Notes under the pieces: generated by a model | Told to the model about the DNA's origin: nothing | The model's database searches: none | Seen by the model: only the letters and a program-made list of their open reading frames with translations | Translations under genes and position numbers: made by a program | Shown: positions 9,045 to 17,527 of the stretch, one piece after another | How the letters are laid out: every line of letters starts with the position of its first letter | How positions within the stretch are numbered: the stretch's first letter is position 1 | Origin: Nesterenkonia muleiensis | Lineage (GTDB): Bacteria; Actinomycetota; Actinomycetes; Actinomycetales; Micrococcaceae | NCBI RefSeq assembly: GCF_003600155.1 | Contig: NZ_QWLD01000048.1 | Location: 25,338 to 89,337, forward strand | DNA length: 64,000 nt | Direction: 5' to 3'

Positions 9045-9094
9045 TGTCCCAGTCTGGATGAGATGGGGAGCAGTGCCTGTTCCGATCTGAAACA
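9045..9094. promoter_or_regulatory. Candidate AcoR-type operators upstream of the alcohol dehydrogenase
   Basis: TGTTCCGATCTGAAACA at 9078-9094 matches the 17-mer at 2649-2665 at 11 of 17 bases, with TGTTCC and ACA identical. A weaker relative, TGTCCCAGTCTGGATGA, is at 9045-9061, 33 bases away centre to centre, about three helical turns. Tandem sites of this spacing suit an activator binding upstream of the alcohol dehydrogenase promoter. The rest of the 8953-9215 intergenic stretch shows nothing else I recognise. Confidence 0.45.
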
Positions 9095-9215
9095 CCCTGC
9101 CGGACGTCTCGGTCACGCGCTGCACTGATTCTGCTCGGGCCTAGATGCCCCGAATGATGTGTGATCTGGGATCCGTCGGCTGATCGGCTGGTCCATCATG
9201 CTGGGTGCTGTGGTG

Positions 9216-10124
9216 TCATGCGCATCTTCCTGCTGGATTTCTACGGCTCAAGATGATCCCGGCGATCACTACTGCTGCTCCTACGGGATGATTCCAAGCG
9301 ACCCTTTCCCCAAGAATGACGGCGCCGAGGGCTACGCCGATGACTGGACTCAGATAGGTGACACTCGATGCCACAGTGGCCCCCCATCCGGCGACGATAT
9401 TGGTATTCCAGATGTACGCCAGTCCTGTTCCGAAGATGCCCAACGCCATCATGCTGGCGACCACGGATGGGGACAGGGTGACACCACCCCAGTTCATGAA
9501 GGGAGCAGCGAAGAGCAGAAGCGCTGCCCCGATGGTGACCTGGATCGCCGCCACTGAGACGGCATCGACTCCCAGGGGAGAGACGAATTTTCTGAGGTAT
9601 ACGAACGCGACTCCGTAGCTCGCGGTAGCCAACAGGCACGCGAGCTGAGCAACCAGACTCGGACTGTTGAGGCTGTTCTCCAGCTGCCACGGAGCAAGGA
9701 CCGTCATGAGCCCTGTGAGCCCGACTCCTATGCCCAGAAGTTGGAAGCGATGTGGACGCTCTGACCGGAGGGCTGCCAGCGTGATGAGCAGAGTCATGAG
9801 CGGAGTCGTCGCGTTGTAGATGCTGGCGAGTCCGGAAGGTATGTACTGCGTGGCCCATGCGAAAAGCGAGAACGGAATCACACACAAGAAGACGGACACC
9901 ACGGAGATGTGAGCCCAAGTTCTTGGCTCCCTCGGGAGTCGCACCCTCAGGGCCAGGCAGAGGGCTAAGAGAGTTGCTGAGCCTAGTGTCATACGTACCA
10001 CGACGACTTGTATGGGGGACAAACCATCGAGGCCGATCCTCATGAAGAGGAAACTTGATCCCCATGCCAAAGCCAAGGCGGCGAATTGAAAGGGCAACAA
10101 ACGGGGGATGGTTCCGGTGGGCAC
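9216..10124 (-). CDS. EamA/DMT-superfamily permease
   Basis: 302 residues, ten predicted membrane helices in two EamA repeats (first from about 12, second from about 155), with the family signature near the end of each repeat (YIPSGLASIYNATTPLMTLL and WGATVASSVTYLSPVIGVAL). Members export metabolites or amino acids; the substrate cannot be read. Start GTG 10124 has AGGAG ten bases upstream. It stands alone between the catabolic island and the hipA remnant. Confidence 0.87.
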   Translation of the reverse strand: MPTGTIPRLLPFQFAALALAWGSSFLFMRIGLDGLSPIQVVVVRMTLGSATLLALCLALRVRLPREPRTWAHISVVSVFLCVIPFSLFAWATQYIPSGLASIYNATTPLMTLLITLAALRSERPHRFQLLGIGVGLTGLMTVLAPWQLENSLNSPSLVAQLACLLATASYGVAFVYLRKFVSPLGVDAVSVAAIQVTIGAALLLFAAPFMNWGGVTLSPSVVASMMALGIFGTGLAYIWNTNIVAGWGATVASSVTYLSPVIGVALGAVILGERVAWNHPVGAAVVIAGIILSRRNPAGRCA

Positions 10125-10454
10125 TGAACGGATACTCCTGAATCATGGAGGATGGCGGCTGTGTCCTCGTTAGCCCATCGCATTCGGCGGAGAATCTCTG
10201 GCGGTTTTCAGACTTGTCCCTGAAACTGTCCATCACGTCAGGAACCACCCGGTCTTGTCGCACCGTTCCCCGCCTCCAATGCGCGAGGAGGCGATTACTC
10301 ATCGAGGAGTAGGTCGTGCTGCCGCCCCTTCCAGCACCACCAAGTATTCGGAGATTCTGGATGCCGCCACGGCTGGTGATGGCCACCCACGGGCACATCT
10401 CACTGGCCGTTGACAGACGACGACGCCGGAGAGGCTCTCCACTCCATCCGCTGA
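10125..10454. other. Intergenic stretch, no recognisable gene
   Basis: About 330 bases between the EamA permease start and the open frame of the hipA remnant. Frames here are short and unrelated to known families by eye. It may hold the mutated N-terminal part of hipA, but I could not identify HipA motifs in it. Confidence 0.5.
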
Positions 10455-11216
10455 GGGAACGGATCTCACCACCAGCGGGAACAGCAAGATCCGCGCCTCG
10501 GTGGCCTACCCCGAGCGGGCCTGTCGGTCGCCGAGACGGACTTCAGAGAGTTCGAGGACCAGTCCGCTCTGATTGTGAAGCAACACGATCGTGGCACGAC
10601 GCCCAAGGGGCGACTGGTGCGCATCCATCAGGAAGACGTGTGTCAGGCGCTATCGGTTTTTCCCAAGGACAAGTACGAGTCCAGTGGGGGGCCTCGGGCA
10701 GCTGACATTGTCCGTCTGCTGCGCGAAACCTCCGGAGATCGTGGGGATCGCAATATCAAGCACTTCACGGACGGCCTGATTGCGAACTATCTCCTGGGTG
10801 CCCTCGATGCTCATGCGAAGAACTACGGGGTGATGCTCTCCGGTGATCAGGCGAGGCTGGCACCGCTCTACGACGTCGCCTCCGGTTATCCCTATGACTC
10901 ATCGACGCAAACAGGGCTGAGGTTCGCGGCGATGAGGATCGGCAAAGAGTCACAGTTCGGAAAGATCGAACCTCGGCATTGGGAACGTTTCGCTGCTGAG
11001 ACTGGTCTCGATCCGAAGGCGCTCTGCGCTCGGGTCTATGAGCTGGCCACGATTCTCCCTGACGCGGTCAGTGACACGATCCGAGCCGAGGCGCCTGCAG
11101 CCGATGAGTTGGGTCGGCGACTGCTCGACAAGCTTGCTTGGATGTGTGAGGTTGCGCAGAACTACTATCGGGACTTCGACGCGATTCTTCCTGCCAGCCC
11201 TGCAGTCGGCACGTAA
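10455..11216 (+). pseudogene. hipA: hipA-like kinase, 5'-truncated remnant
   Basis: The reading frame is open from a TGA at 10452 and encodes the C-terminal part of a HipA-type Ser/Thr kinase: GLSVAETDFREFEDQSALIV, then HQEDVCQAL, the catalytic LLGALDAHAKNYGVML (Asp and Asn), and LAPLYDVASGYPY (metal Asp). HipA proteins are about 400 or more residues; here the N-terminal subdomain and the ATP-binding loop are missing and no start codon with a ribosome-binding site leads the frame. There is no hipB-like antitoxin gene next to it. The remaining C-lobe is well preserved, so the loss may be recent. Likely non-functional remnant of a HipBA toxin-antitoxin module. Confidence 0.72.
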
Positions 11217-11292
11217 GTGCCCGTCCCCTCCGCGGGAACCATCCTCTCCTGATGGATCAGGCACATGAACCCTGCGGCCTGAGTCGTCACGC

Positions 11293-11883
11293 TCACGGGT
11301 CACGCAGTGGCAGCAGTACTGAGGGTTCGAGTTCGCCGAGGAGCAGCAGGGGGTTGATGTAATCGCCGTGGAGGCGGACGCCCCAGTGGAGGCAGGGCTG
11401 GGCTGTGGCATTCTCGGCTGTGCAGTGGGGGCTGCCGTCGTCGTAGCTGCTCAGGGATGCGACGGTCTGGCCAGTACTGACCTGATCGCCGACCTCCATT
11501 TCGGATTCCACCGGTTCGAAGGAGCTGATGTAGCCTGCTCCGTGATCGATGGAGAGGACTTCACGGTCGACGACGACGCCGGAGAAGCTCACCACTCCAT
11601 CAGCAGGGGAGCGAATGTCGCCGCCGGCCGGAGCCGCCAGGTCTATTCCGCGGTGACCTGGTGCCCACGGTGCCGGCGGAGCGGCGAAATCCTCCACCAC
11701 TTGTCCCTCCGCCGGTCTCGCCCACACCGGGTGCCCGGCCCCAGCAGAGGCCGGAGGGACCCCGAACAGTGTCATCATCACCAGCAGCACCATCAGCAGC
11801 TGTCCCGGCCGCGGCCACCACAGCACAGGCTGTCCGGAGGCCGGAAAGGGTGTCGGCGCCGTCGTCATCTCTGCAGTGTCCAT
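11293..11883 (-). CDS. M23-family metallopeptidase, secreted
   Basis: 196 residues from ATG 11883. A signal peptide or anchor (LLMVLLVMMTLFGVPPASA, about residues 28-46) is followed by one M23 (LytM-type) domain with the HRGIDLAAPAG zinc motif and DHGAGYISS. The C-terminal HxH motif is CLHWG, so the zinc-ligand His is kept but the first, catalytic His is Cys. It may therefore be a regulatory peptidoglycan-binding domain rather than an active endopeptidase. The frame is open to 12282, but that extension has no signal and overlaps the rpsB leader, so I reject it. No good ribosome-binding site precedes 11883 or the alternative 11868. Divergent from rpsB, as in related genomes. Confidence 0.78.
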   Translation of the reverse strand: MDTAEMTTAPTPFPASGQPVLWWPRPGQLLMVLLVMMTLFGVPPASAGAGHPVWARPAEGQVVEDFAAPPAPWAPGHRGIDLAAPAGGDIRSPADGVVSFSGVVVDREVLSIDHGAGYISSFEPVESEMEVGDQVSTGQTVASLSSYDDGSPHCTAENATAQPCLHWGVRLHGDYINPLLLLGELEPSVLLPLRDP

Positions 11884-11972
11884 AGCACCAGGCTGGATGG
11901 CTCTGCCAGGACTTTGAGCAAACAGGCCCGGAATTGGGGAGTGCCCGGCGCGCCGCCGTGGTGGGCACTCAG

Positions 11973-12002
11973 TTGGGGAAAACTCTGCTCCCGCGCTAGA
12001 CT
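11973..12002 (+). promoter_or_regulatory. Candidate rpsB promoter
   Basis: TTGGGG at 11973-11978 and TAGACT at 11997-12002 with an 18-base spacer. TAGACT recurs as the -10-like element of many genes in this window. It would give a leader of about 360 bases before rpsB. Confidence 0.45.
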
Positions 12003-12008
12003 GACCGA

Positions 12009-12372
12009 AGCAGTTTGACTGCGCGCGCCTTGAGGTGCCCGCAGAAAGGCTGACTACGCGCGTGGAAAGCTCGCCTGAGGTTGAGGCGGGGTGTTCCCTT
12101 CGGTCCATTCCAATCTGCTCTGACCAGCAGTGCTGTGTGTACGGGAACACCGGGCGAAAGCCTCTGCCCACGCTAGGAGCCCGGGAGAACCGGGCACGAT
12201 GAAGGAGCGGACAAAGAGGCTCCGGCTTGCGCAGGCACGCTGGCGCCGGCTCCTTCAACGACTGCAACCGACAAAACAACACAGCCGGTGCTGCACAGTG
12301 TCAGATGGCCTCGCCTTCACGGGCGAAGCGACCTGACAGCTCGTGTTCAAAGCCCGGCACTGAAAGGACATC
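12009..12372 (+). ncRNA. Structured rpsB 5' leader (candidate ribosomal-protein leader)
   Basis: The long leader is rich in local hairpins: GCCCGG-GAGAA-CCGGGC (12179-12195); AAGGAGC (12202-12208) with GCTCCTT (12249-12255); and a stem-loop 12299-12338 with outer arms TGTCAG/CTGACA and inner arms TCGCC/GGCGA. The last ends 34 bases before the start codon. An S2 autoregulatory leader is the natural hypothesis, as known for rpsB operons in other bacteria; I do not recognise a named family. The remainder of 11884-12372 holds no gene. Confidence 0.4.
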
Positions 12373-13311
12373 ATGCCTGTCGTCACCATGCGCCAGCTGC
12401 TCGACTCCGGTGTGCACTTCGGTCACCAGACCCGCCGCTGGAACCCCAAGATGAAGCGCTACATCTTCACTGAGCGCAACGGCATCTACATCGTCGACCT
12501 TCAGCAGTCGCTGAGCTACATCGACCGTGCCTACGAGTTCATCAAGCAGACGGTCGCCCACGGCGGCTCGATTCTGTTCGTCGGCACCAAGAAGCAGGCC
12601 CAGGAGGCCATCTCCGAGCAGGCCACCCGCGTGGGCCAGCCCTATGTGAACCACCGCTGGCTCGGCGGCATGCTGACCAACTTCCAGACCGTCTCCAAGC
12701 GCGTGCAGCGCATGAAGGAGCTGGAAGAGATCGACTACGAGGACGTCGCAGGGTCCGGCCACACCAAGAAGGAACTGCTGCTGCTGCAGCGGGAGCTGGA
12801 GAAGCTCCAGGCCAACCTGGGCGGCATCCGCAATATGAACAAGACTCCTTCGGCAGTCTGGGTGGTGGATACCAACAAGGAGCACCTCGCTGTCGATGAG
12901 GCCCGCAAACTGGGCATTCCGATCATCGCCATCCTCGACACCAACTGCGACCCTGATGAGGTCAGCTACCCGATCCCTGGCAACGACGACGCCATCCGCT
13001 CGGTGGACCTGCTCACCCGCGTGGTCGCAGACGCCGTGGCTGACGGTCTGATCGCCCGCGAGGAGAAGCGCGGCGGTGGCTCCGGATCCGCTGCAGAGCC
13101 GATGGCCGAGTGGGAGCGCGAACTGCTGGAGAAGCACGCCGCCGAGCAGAACAGCGCAGCACAAGACAGTGCAGCGCAGAAGGTCGACGAGCAGCCGGCT
13201 CAGGCCTCGCCGAGCACTGAGAACGACGCCGCAGCCGAGTCAGAGACCGGCGAAGACGAGGTTCCCGTCAACGCTGACGCCGGCGAAGCGGTCGAGACCA
13301 CCGACAGTTGA
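12373..13311 (+). CDS. rpsB: 30S ribosomal protein S2
   Basis: 312 residues; binds the 16S rRNA at the body-head junction and is needed for S1 docking. The S2 core is complete ([20 protein letters not shown] at the start, [38 protein letters not shown]). A C-terminal extension of about 70 residues after residue 240 is rich in Ala, Glu, Asp and Gln, which is longer than in E. coli and common in Actinobacteria. ATG 12373 follows GAAAGGA. It heads the rpsB-tsf unit. Confidence 0.97.
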   Translation: MPVVTMRQLLDSGVHFGHQTRRWNPKMKRYIFTERNGIYIVDLQQSLSYIDRAYEFIKQTVAHGGSILFVGTKKQAQEAISEQATRVGQPYVNHRWLGGMLTNFQTVSKRVQRMKELEEIDYEDVAGSGHTKKELLLLQRELEKLQANLGGIRNMNKTPSAVWVVDTNKEHLAVDEARKLGIPIIAILDTNCDPDEVSYPIPGNDDAIRSVDLLTRVVADAVADGLIAREEKRGGGSGSAAEPMAEWERELLEKHAAEQNSAAQDSAAQKVDEQPAQASPSTENDAAAESETGEDEVPVNADAGEAVETTDS

Positions 13312-13322
13312 GCCAGCAGGGC

Positions 13323-13349
13323 CCCGCAAGATCCTGAGGATGTTGCGGG
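13323..13349 (+). terminator. rpsB-tsf intercistronic hairpin
   Basis: CCCGCAA (13323-13329) pairs with TTGCGGG (13343-13349); the 13-base loop can extend the stem with ATCC/GGAT. No T-run follows. It probably acts as an attenuator or RNA-processing stop that sets the S2 to EF-Ts ratio, as tsf lies 64 bases downstream with its own ribosome-binding site. Confidence 0.5.
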
Positions 13350-13413
13350 AAGCTCGTGAACGCTGATCCTAAAACATCCGACTGATCCTTAACTGAGAGG
13401 ACACCAGACACCC

Positions 13414-14259
13414 ATGGCGAATTACACCGCTGCCGACATCAAGGCGCTGCGTGAAAAGACCGGCGCCGGCATGATGGACGTGAAGAAGGCCCTCGACGAA
13501 GCCGACGGCAACGTCGAGAAGGCCATTGAGGCTATCCGCATCAAGGGCCTGAAGGGGGCCGCCAAGCGCGAAGGCCGCTCTGCTGCAGAGGGCATCGTGC
13601 TGGCGAAGGTGGTCGACGGCACCGCCGGCTACCTGCTCGAGGTCAACGCCGAGACCGACTTCGTCGCCAAGTCCGACAAGTTCGTCGGCCTGGCCGAGAG
13701 GATCATCGACGTGGCCGTGGCCAACCAGCTCGACTCGGTCGAGGCGCTGCTGGAGGCCGAGGTCGAAGGCAAGAAGGTCTCCGATTACGTGACTGAGGAA
13801 GGTGGTGCCATCCTCGGAGAGAAGATCGTGGTGCGTCGCCTGGCCAAGGTCACCGGCTCCTACGTGGACGCCTACCTGCACAAGACCTCCAAGGACCTGC
13901 CGGCTCAGGTCGGTGTGCTGGTGGCAGTCGACGCCGACACCGAAGAGGCCAAGACCGCAGCCCACGACGTGGCTGTTCACGCCGCTGCCTTCGCCCCGGC
14001 CTACCTCACCCGGGACGAGGTGCCGGCTGACACGGTGGCCAATGAGCGTCGCATCGCCGAGGAGACCGCACGGGCTGAGAACAAGCCCGAGCAGGCAATG
14101 CCGAAGATTGTGGAAGGCCGCACCAACGCGTACTTCAAGGAGCATGTCCTGGTGGACCAGCCCTTCGCCAAGGACCCCAAGCAGTCGGTGGCCAAGGTCC
14201 TGGAGACTGCCGGCACCACTGCGGTGGCCTTCGCCCGCTTCCGTGTGGGCAATCCCTGA
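13414..14259 (+). CDS. tsf: Elongation factor Ts
   Basis: 281 residues; guanine-nucleotide exchange factor that recycles EF-Tu. The N-terminal UBA-like domain (YTAADIKALREKTGAGMMDVKKAL), the EF-Tu contact motif ETDFVA and the C-terminal dimerisation region (LVDQPFAKDPKQSV) are present. GAGAGGA lies upstream of ATG 13414. Second gene of the rpsB-tsf operon, terminated by the hairpin at 14419-14455 or by an earlier stop. Confidence 0.97.
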   Translation: MANYTAADIKALREKTGAGMMDVKKALDEADGNVEKAIEAIRIKGLKGAAKREGRSAAEGIVLAKVVDGTAGYLLEVNAETDFVAKSDKFVGLAERIIDVAVANQLDSVEALLEAEVEGKKVSDYVTEEGGAILGEKIVVRRLAKVTGSYVDAYLHKTSKDLPAQVGVLVAVDADTEEAKTAAHDVAVHAAAFAPAYLTRDEVPADTVANERRIAEETARAENKPEQAMPKIVEGRTNAYFKEHVLVDQPFAKDPKQSVAKVLETAGTTAVAFARFRVGNP

Positions 14260-14418
14260 CCTGACCTGTCCAGCCGGCTCACGGCTCAACGGGCCTCAGA
14301 GTCAGCTGCAAAGGGTTAGACTTACCCCTAGCGTCTGACCGACAGCTTGAGGTGTGAAGGTCAGCGGAAGTTGACCGAGGGCCGGGGCGGCTTTGCCGTC
14401 CGGCTGAACGAGCGCAGA

Positions 14419-14455
14419 GGGGGTGACCATCCGGTTGAGATGGTCACCCCCTTTT
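14419..14455 (+). terminator. Strong intrinsic terminator after tsf
   Basis: A perfect 12-bp stem, GGGGGTGACCAT (14419-14430) and ATGGTCACCCCC (14440-14451), with a 9-base loop and a TTTT tail. It separates rpsB-tsf from pyrH. The remaining part of 14260-14559 has a TAGACT at 14317-14322 that could be a promoter, without a good -35. Confidence 0.9.
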
Positions 14456-14559
14456 CGTCTGCCTGCCACAGGCTGCATACTCTTGTTGGCCCGGCGCAGC
14501 GCTGCAGCGCTGCGCGAGACCTACAACGCTATGCCGCAGAGCACCGAGGAGAACATCTG

Positions 14560-15279
14560 ATGACAGAGACAACACCCAGCAGGCGCCGTGTGCTGCTCAA
14601 GCTCTCCGGTGAGGTTTTCGGAGGGGGCGCGGTGGGCGTGGATCCTGCCACTGTGCGCGGAATCGCTGAGCAGATTGCTGCGGTGCGCGACCAGGTGGAG
14701 GTCTCCGTCGTCGTCGGCGGCGGCAACTTCTTCCGCGGCGCAGAACTGTCCAAGGCCGGTATGGACCGTGCCCGGGCCGACTATATCGGTATGCTCGGCA
14801 CGGTGATGAATGCCCTGGCTCTTCAGGACTTCCTGGAACAGTCCGGGCAGCCGACTCGCGTTCAAACAGCGATCGGCATGGCGCAGGTGGCCGAGCCCTA
14901 TATTCCTCTGCGGGCCATCAGGCACATGGAGAAGGGCCGGGTAGTGATCTTCGGCGCCGGGGCGGGTATGCCGTATTTCTCCACTGATACCGTCTGCGCC
15001 CAGCGGGCGCTGGAAGTTGGCGCAGACATGGTGCTGATGGGGAAGTCGGGGGTCGACGGGGTCTACTCCGCTGATCCGCGGAAGGACTCCAACGCCCAGA
15101 AGCTGGACCGGCTCACCTACACTGATGCCCTGCTGCGTAACATCCGGGTCATGGACCAGACCGCGATGACCATGTGCAACGACAACGGCTTGGATATGAG
15201 AGTCTTCGGCATGGAGGTCCAGGGCAACGTCACCCGTGCTCTTCTGGGGGAGGACATCGGCACCCTGGTCACGCCGTGA
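14560..15279 (+). CDS. pyrH: Uridylate kinase
   Basis: 239 residues; phosphorylates UMP to UDP in pyrimidine synthesis, hexameric and GTP-regulated. [16 protein letters not shown] carries the phosphate-binding Lys, [12 protein letters not shown] the Gly loop, and ATPFFSTDT-like [16 protein letters not shown] the UMP-kinase signature. ATG 14560 has GAGGAGAA nine bases upstream; the open frame extends to 14347 but has no homology there. It lies between the tsf terminator and frr, the usual order. Confidence 0.96.
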   Translation: MTETTPSRRRVLLKLSGEVFGGGAVGVDPATVRGIAEQIAAVRDQVEVSVVVGGGNFFRGAELSKAGMDRARADYIGMLGTVMNALALQDFLEQSGQPTRVQTAIGMAQVAEPYIPLRAIRHMEKGRVVIFGAGAGMPYFSTDTVCAQRALEVGADMVLMGKSGVDGVYSADPRKDSNAQKLDRLTYTDALLRNIRVMDQTAMTMCNDNGLDMRVFGMEVQGNVTRALLGEDIGTLVTP

Positions 15280-15433
15280 GCTGGTCCTGCACCTACTCGG
15301 TGTTTCTTCCAGGGAACCCCGATCTTAGGGTCCTCGCAGTCCGCTGGCCCTCACGCCTGAAAGCGAGTTCTCGGCGTCGTGCTTAACCGCCCGATAGACT
15401 GTGGGCCAAGACCCTAACGCGCAAGGAGAGACC

Positions 15434-15991
15434 GTGACTGAAGAGACCCTGCTCGAGGCTGAGGAGCAGATGCAGAAGACCGTGGAGGCCACGTCTGAGG
15501 ACTTCGCCACTGTGCGCACCGGACGGGCCAACCCTTCCCTGTACTCCAAGGTGCTGGTGGACTACTACGGTGCCCCCACGCCCCTGCAGCAGTTGGCCTC
15601 CTTCAACACCCCGGACGCCCGCACCATCCTTATCACCCCCTACGACGTCTCCGCCATGCGGGACATCGAAAAGGCTCTCTCGGACTCAGAGGTCGGCGCC
15701 AACCCGTCGAATGACGGCAAGCAGATCCGCATCACCATGCCGGACCTGACTGAGGAGCGGCGCAAGGAGTACGTCAAGCTGGTCAAGTCCAAGGCTGAGG
15801 ACCACAAAGTGTCGGTGCGCAATGCCCGTCGCAAGGCCAAGGACGCCATCGACAAGGCAGTCAAGGACGGCGAGATCGGCGAGGACGACGGCGATCGGGC
15901 GCTCAAAGAGCTCGACGGCCTGACCAAACAGCACACCGAGCGCATTGATGAGATGGCCAAGCGCAAAGAGGCAGAGCTGCTCGACGTCTGA
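15434..15991 (+). CDS. frr: Ribosome recycling factor
   Basis: 185 residues, the family's standard length; splits post-termination ribosomes together with EF-G. The three-helix-bundle motifs FATVRTGRANPSL and ISMPDLTEERRKE-like ITMPDLTEERRKEYVKLVK are clear. The GTG start at 15434 is fixed by AAGGAGAG four bases before it; a longer frame from 15401 is not needed. A TAGACT at 15395-15400 could be its own promoter. The TGA at 15989 is four bases before cdsA, so both are one unit. Confidence 0.96.
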   Translation: MTEETLLEAEEQMQKTVEATSEDFATVRTGRANPSLYSKVLVDYYGAPTPLQQLASFNTPDARTILITPYDVSAMRDIEKALSDSEVGANPSNDGKQIRITMPDLTEERRKEYVKLVKSKAEDHKVSVRNARRKAKDAIDKAVKDGEIGEDDGDRALKELDGLTKQHTERIDEMAKRKEAELLDV

Positions 15992-15995
15992 GCTG

Positions 15996-16964
15996 ATGAT
16001 GACTTCCCAAGAGAGCGATCCAGCGCCCTCAGGCACCGGGACATCGGCGAGGGAAGAGCGCGAGCGCCTGTTGTCCGGCGTCGAACCCAGGGTTGACCCT
16101 GAGCCGAAGCAGCAGAGCAAGGCCGGGCGAAATCTGCCTGCGGCCATTGCCACTGGTGCGGTGCTGCTGGTTCCGGCTGTCTTCGGTATCTTCTGGTTCC
16201 AGCCCCTGCTGATCGCCGTGTGGATCGTGGTGCTGTGTATGGGGGTCTGGGAGGTGGCACGGGCCCTGGAAGCCCACCACACTGAGGATTCTCCGCGGCT
16301 GAGAATCCCCAAGATCCCGCTGTACTTGGGGGCTGCGGCGATGCCGGTGGCCGCTTACTGGGGTGGTGTGGAGGCGCTGACCCTGGCGCTGATGATCACC
16401 GGAGTCGCAGTGCTGATCGGTGCAGCGGCCTGGCGAGTGCCGGACCCTGGTCGCAGCATTGTCGCCTCACTTTTCGTGGCCTGCTGGGTGCCCTTTCTCA
16501 TCTCCTTCGCGCTGCTTCTGCTCCAGGTGGATCAGGGCGAATGGCGCCTGGTCGTCGTCGTGCTGCTGGTGGTCTCCAATGACACCTTCGGGTACATCGC
16601 CGGTGTGCTCTTCGGCAAGCACCCGATGGCGCCCCAGATTTCGCCGAAGAAGTCCTGGGAAGGTTTCGCAGGGTCGCTGGCCGGTGCCGTTCTGGTCGGT
16701 GTGCTGGCCTCATGGCTGATCTTCGACGAGGAGTTCTACATCGGTGCTCTGTTGGCAGTTGCGGTGGTGATCAGCTCCACGGCCGGTGACTTCAGCGAGT
16801 CCATGGTCAAACGTGAGCTCGGCATCAAGGACATGTCCCGTGTGCTGCCCGGCCACGGCGGAGTGATGGACCGGCTTGACTCCCTGGTCTTCGCCATGCC
16901 TGCTGCCTATTTCTTGATCGTGGCGTTGACCGGTGACGTGGCAGGACTGCCGTTAGGCTTATAG
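15996..16964 (+). CDS. cdsA: Phosphatidate cytidylyltransferase (CDP-diglyceride synthase)
   Basis: 322 residues; makes CDP-diacylglycerol from phosphatidic acid and CTP at the membrane. After a roughly 50-residue cytosolic N-terminus there are about eight membrane helices. The family signature near the C-terminus is split as SPKKSWEGFAGSLAG and later HGGVMDRLDSLVFAMPAAY, with the catalytic Asp pair. ATG ATG at 15996/15999 follows the frr stop by four bases with no separate ribosome-binding site, so it is translationally coupled. Confidence 0.94.
   Translation: MMTSQESDPAPSGTGTSAREERERLLSGVEPRVDPEPKQQSKAGRNLPAAIATGAVLLVPAVFGIFWFQPLLIAVWIVVLCMGVWEVARALEAHHTEDSPRLRIPKIPLYLGAAAMPVAAYWGGVEALTLALMITGVAVLIGAAAWRVPDPGRSIVASLFVACWVPFLISFALLLLQVDQGEWRLVVVVLLVVSNDTFGYIAGVLFGKHPMAPQISPKKSWEGFAGSLAGAVLVGVLASWLIFDEEFYIGALLAVAVVISSTAGDFSESMVKRELGIKDMSRVLPGHGGVMDRLDSLVFAMPAAYFLIVALTGDVAGLPLGL
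16954..16959 (+). promoter_or_regulatory. -10-like TAGGCT seven bases before the DivIVA-repeat gene
   Basis: TAGGCT at 16954-16959 then exactly seven bases to ATG 16967. It overlaps the end of cdsA. Same geometry as ten or so other genes here; see the leaderless finding. Confidence 0.45.
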
Positions 16965-16966
16965 CC

Positions 16967-17527
16967 ATGGCTACCACTTCCGCACCGCTGTTCACTCTGC
17001 TGGAGGACAACCACCACGGCTATGACCGTGCCGAGGTTGACCACTTCATGGCCCGGGCTCGTGAGGCCTATGATTCCGGCCGCGGCATGCCACTGTCTGA
17101 GATTCGCGGGGCCAGCTTCTCGATGGGCCCGGGCGGATACGACCCCGCAGAGGTCGACTCGGCGCTGGACCGGCTTGAGGACGCCTTCGCCGGGGCGGAG
17201 CGGGACCGGTACATCGAACAGTACGGCGAGGACGCCTGGTATGAGCAGCTGCACCTGCGATCCCAGCCGCTGCGCAGCCGTATGGAGCGGCCCGATGCCC
17301 AGCGCTTCCGGGAGCCTGCGGGCGAGAGCAGCACCGGCTACCGCAAGAACGAGGTGGATCAGCTTTGCCGTCAGCTGGAGAAGTACCTTGACGGCGAGAA
17401 CCCGATGAGCGTGGACGAGATACGGACGATCACCTTCTCCACCGGCACGAACTCCGAGGCCTACGACGAAGCCCAGGTCGACGCGTTCCTTGACAGGATG
17501 ACTGAGATCATGGCCTCAGTGGGCTGA
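16967..17527 (+). CDS. DivIVA-domain repeat protein
   Basis: 186 residues. Four copies of the DivIVA motif GYD-xx-EVD-xx-(L/M)-xR are seen at about residues 17-32, 56-73, 123-141 and 164-181. The first two and last two form an internal duplication of about 57 residues, each half holding an EIR-x3-FS segment (MPLSEIRGASFS and MSVDEIRTITFS). It belongs to the DivIVA-repeat proteins of Actinobacteria; its role is unproven but cell-pole or wall-growth related is likely. It starts two bases after the cdsA stop with no ribosome-binding site; TAGGCT lies seven bases before ATG, suggesting a leaderless transcript from inside cdsA. Confidence 0.85.
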   Translation: MATTSAPLFTLLEDNHHGYDRAEVDHFMARAREAYDSGRGMPLSEIRGASFSMGPGGYDPAEVDSALDRLEDAFAGAERDRYIEQYGEDAWYEQLHLRSQPLRSRMERPDAQRFREPAGESSTGYRKNEVDQLCRQLEKYLDGENPMSVDEIRTITFSTGTNSEAYDEAQVDAFLDRMTEIMASVG

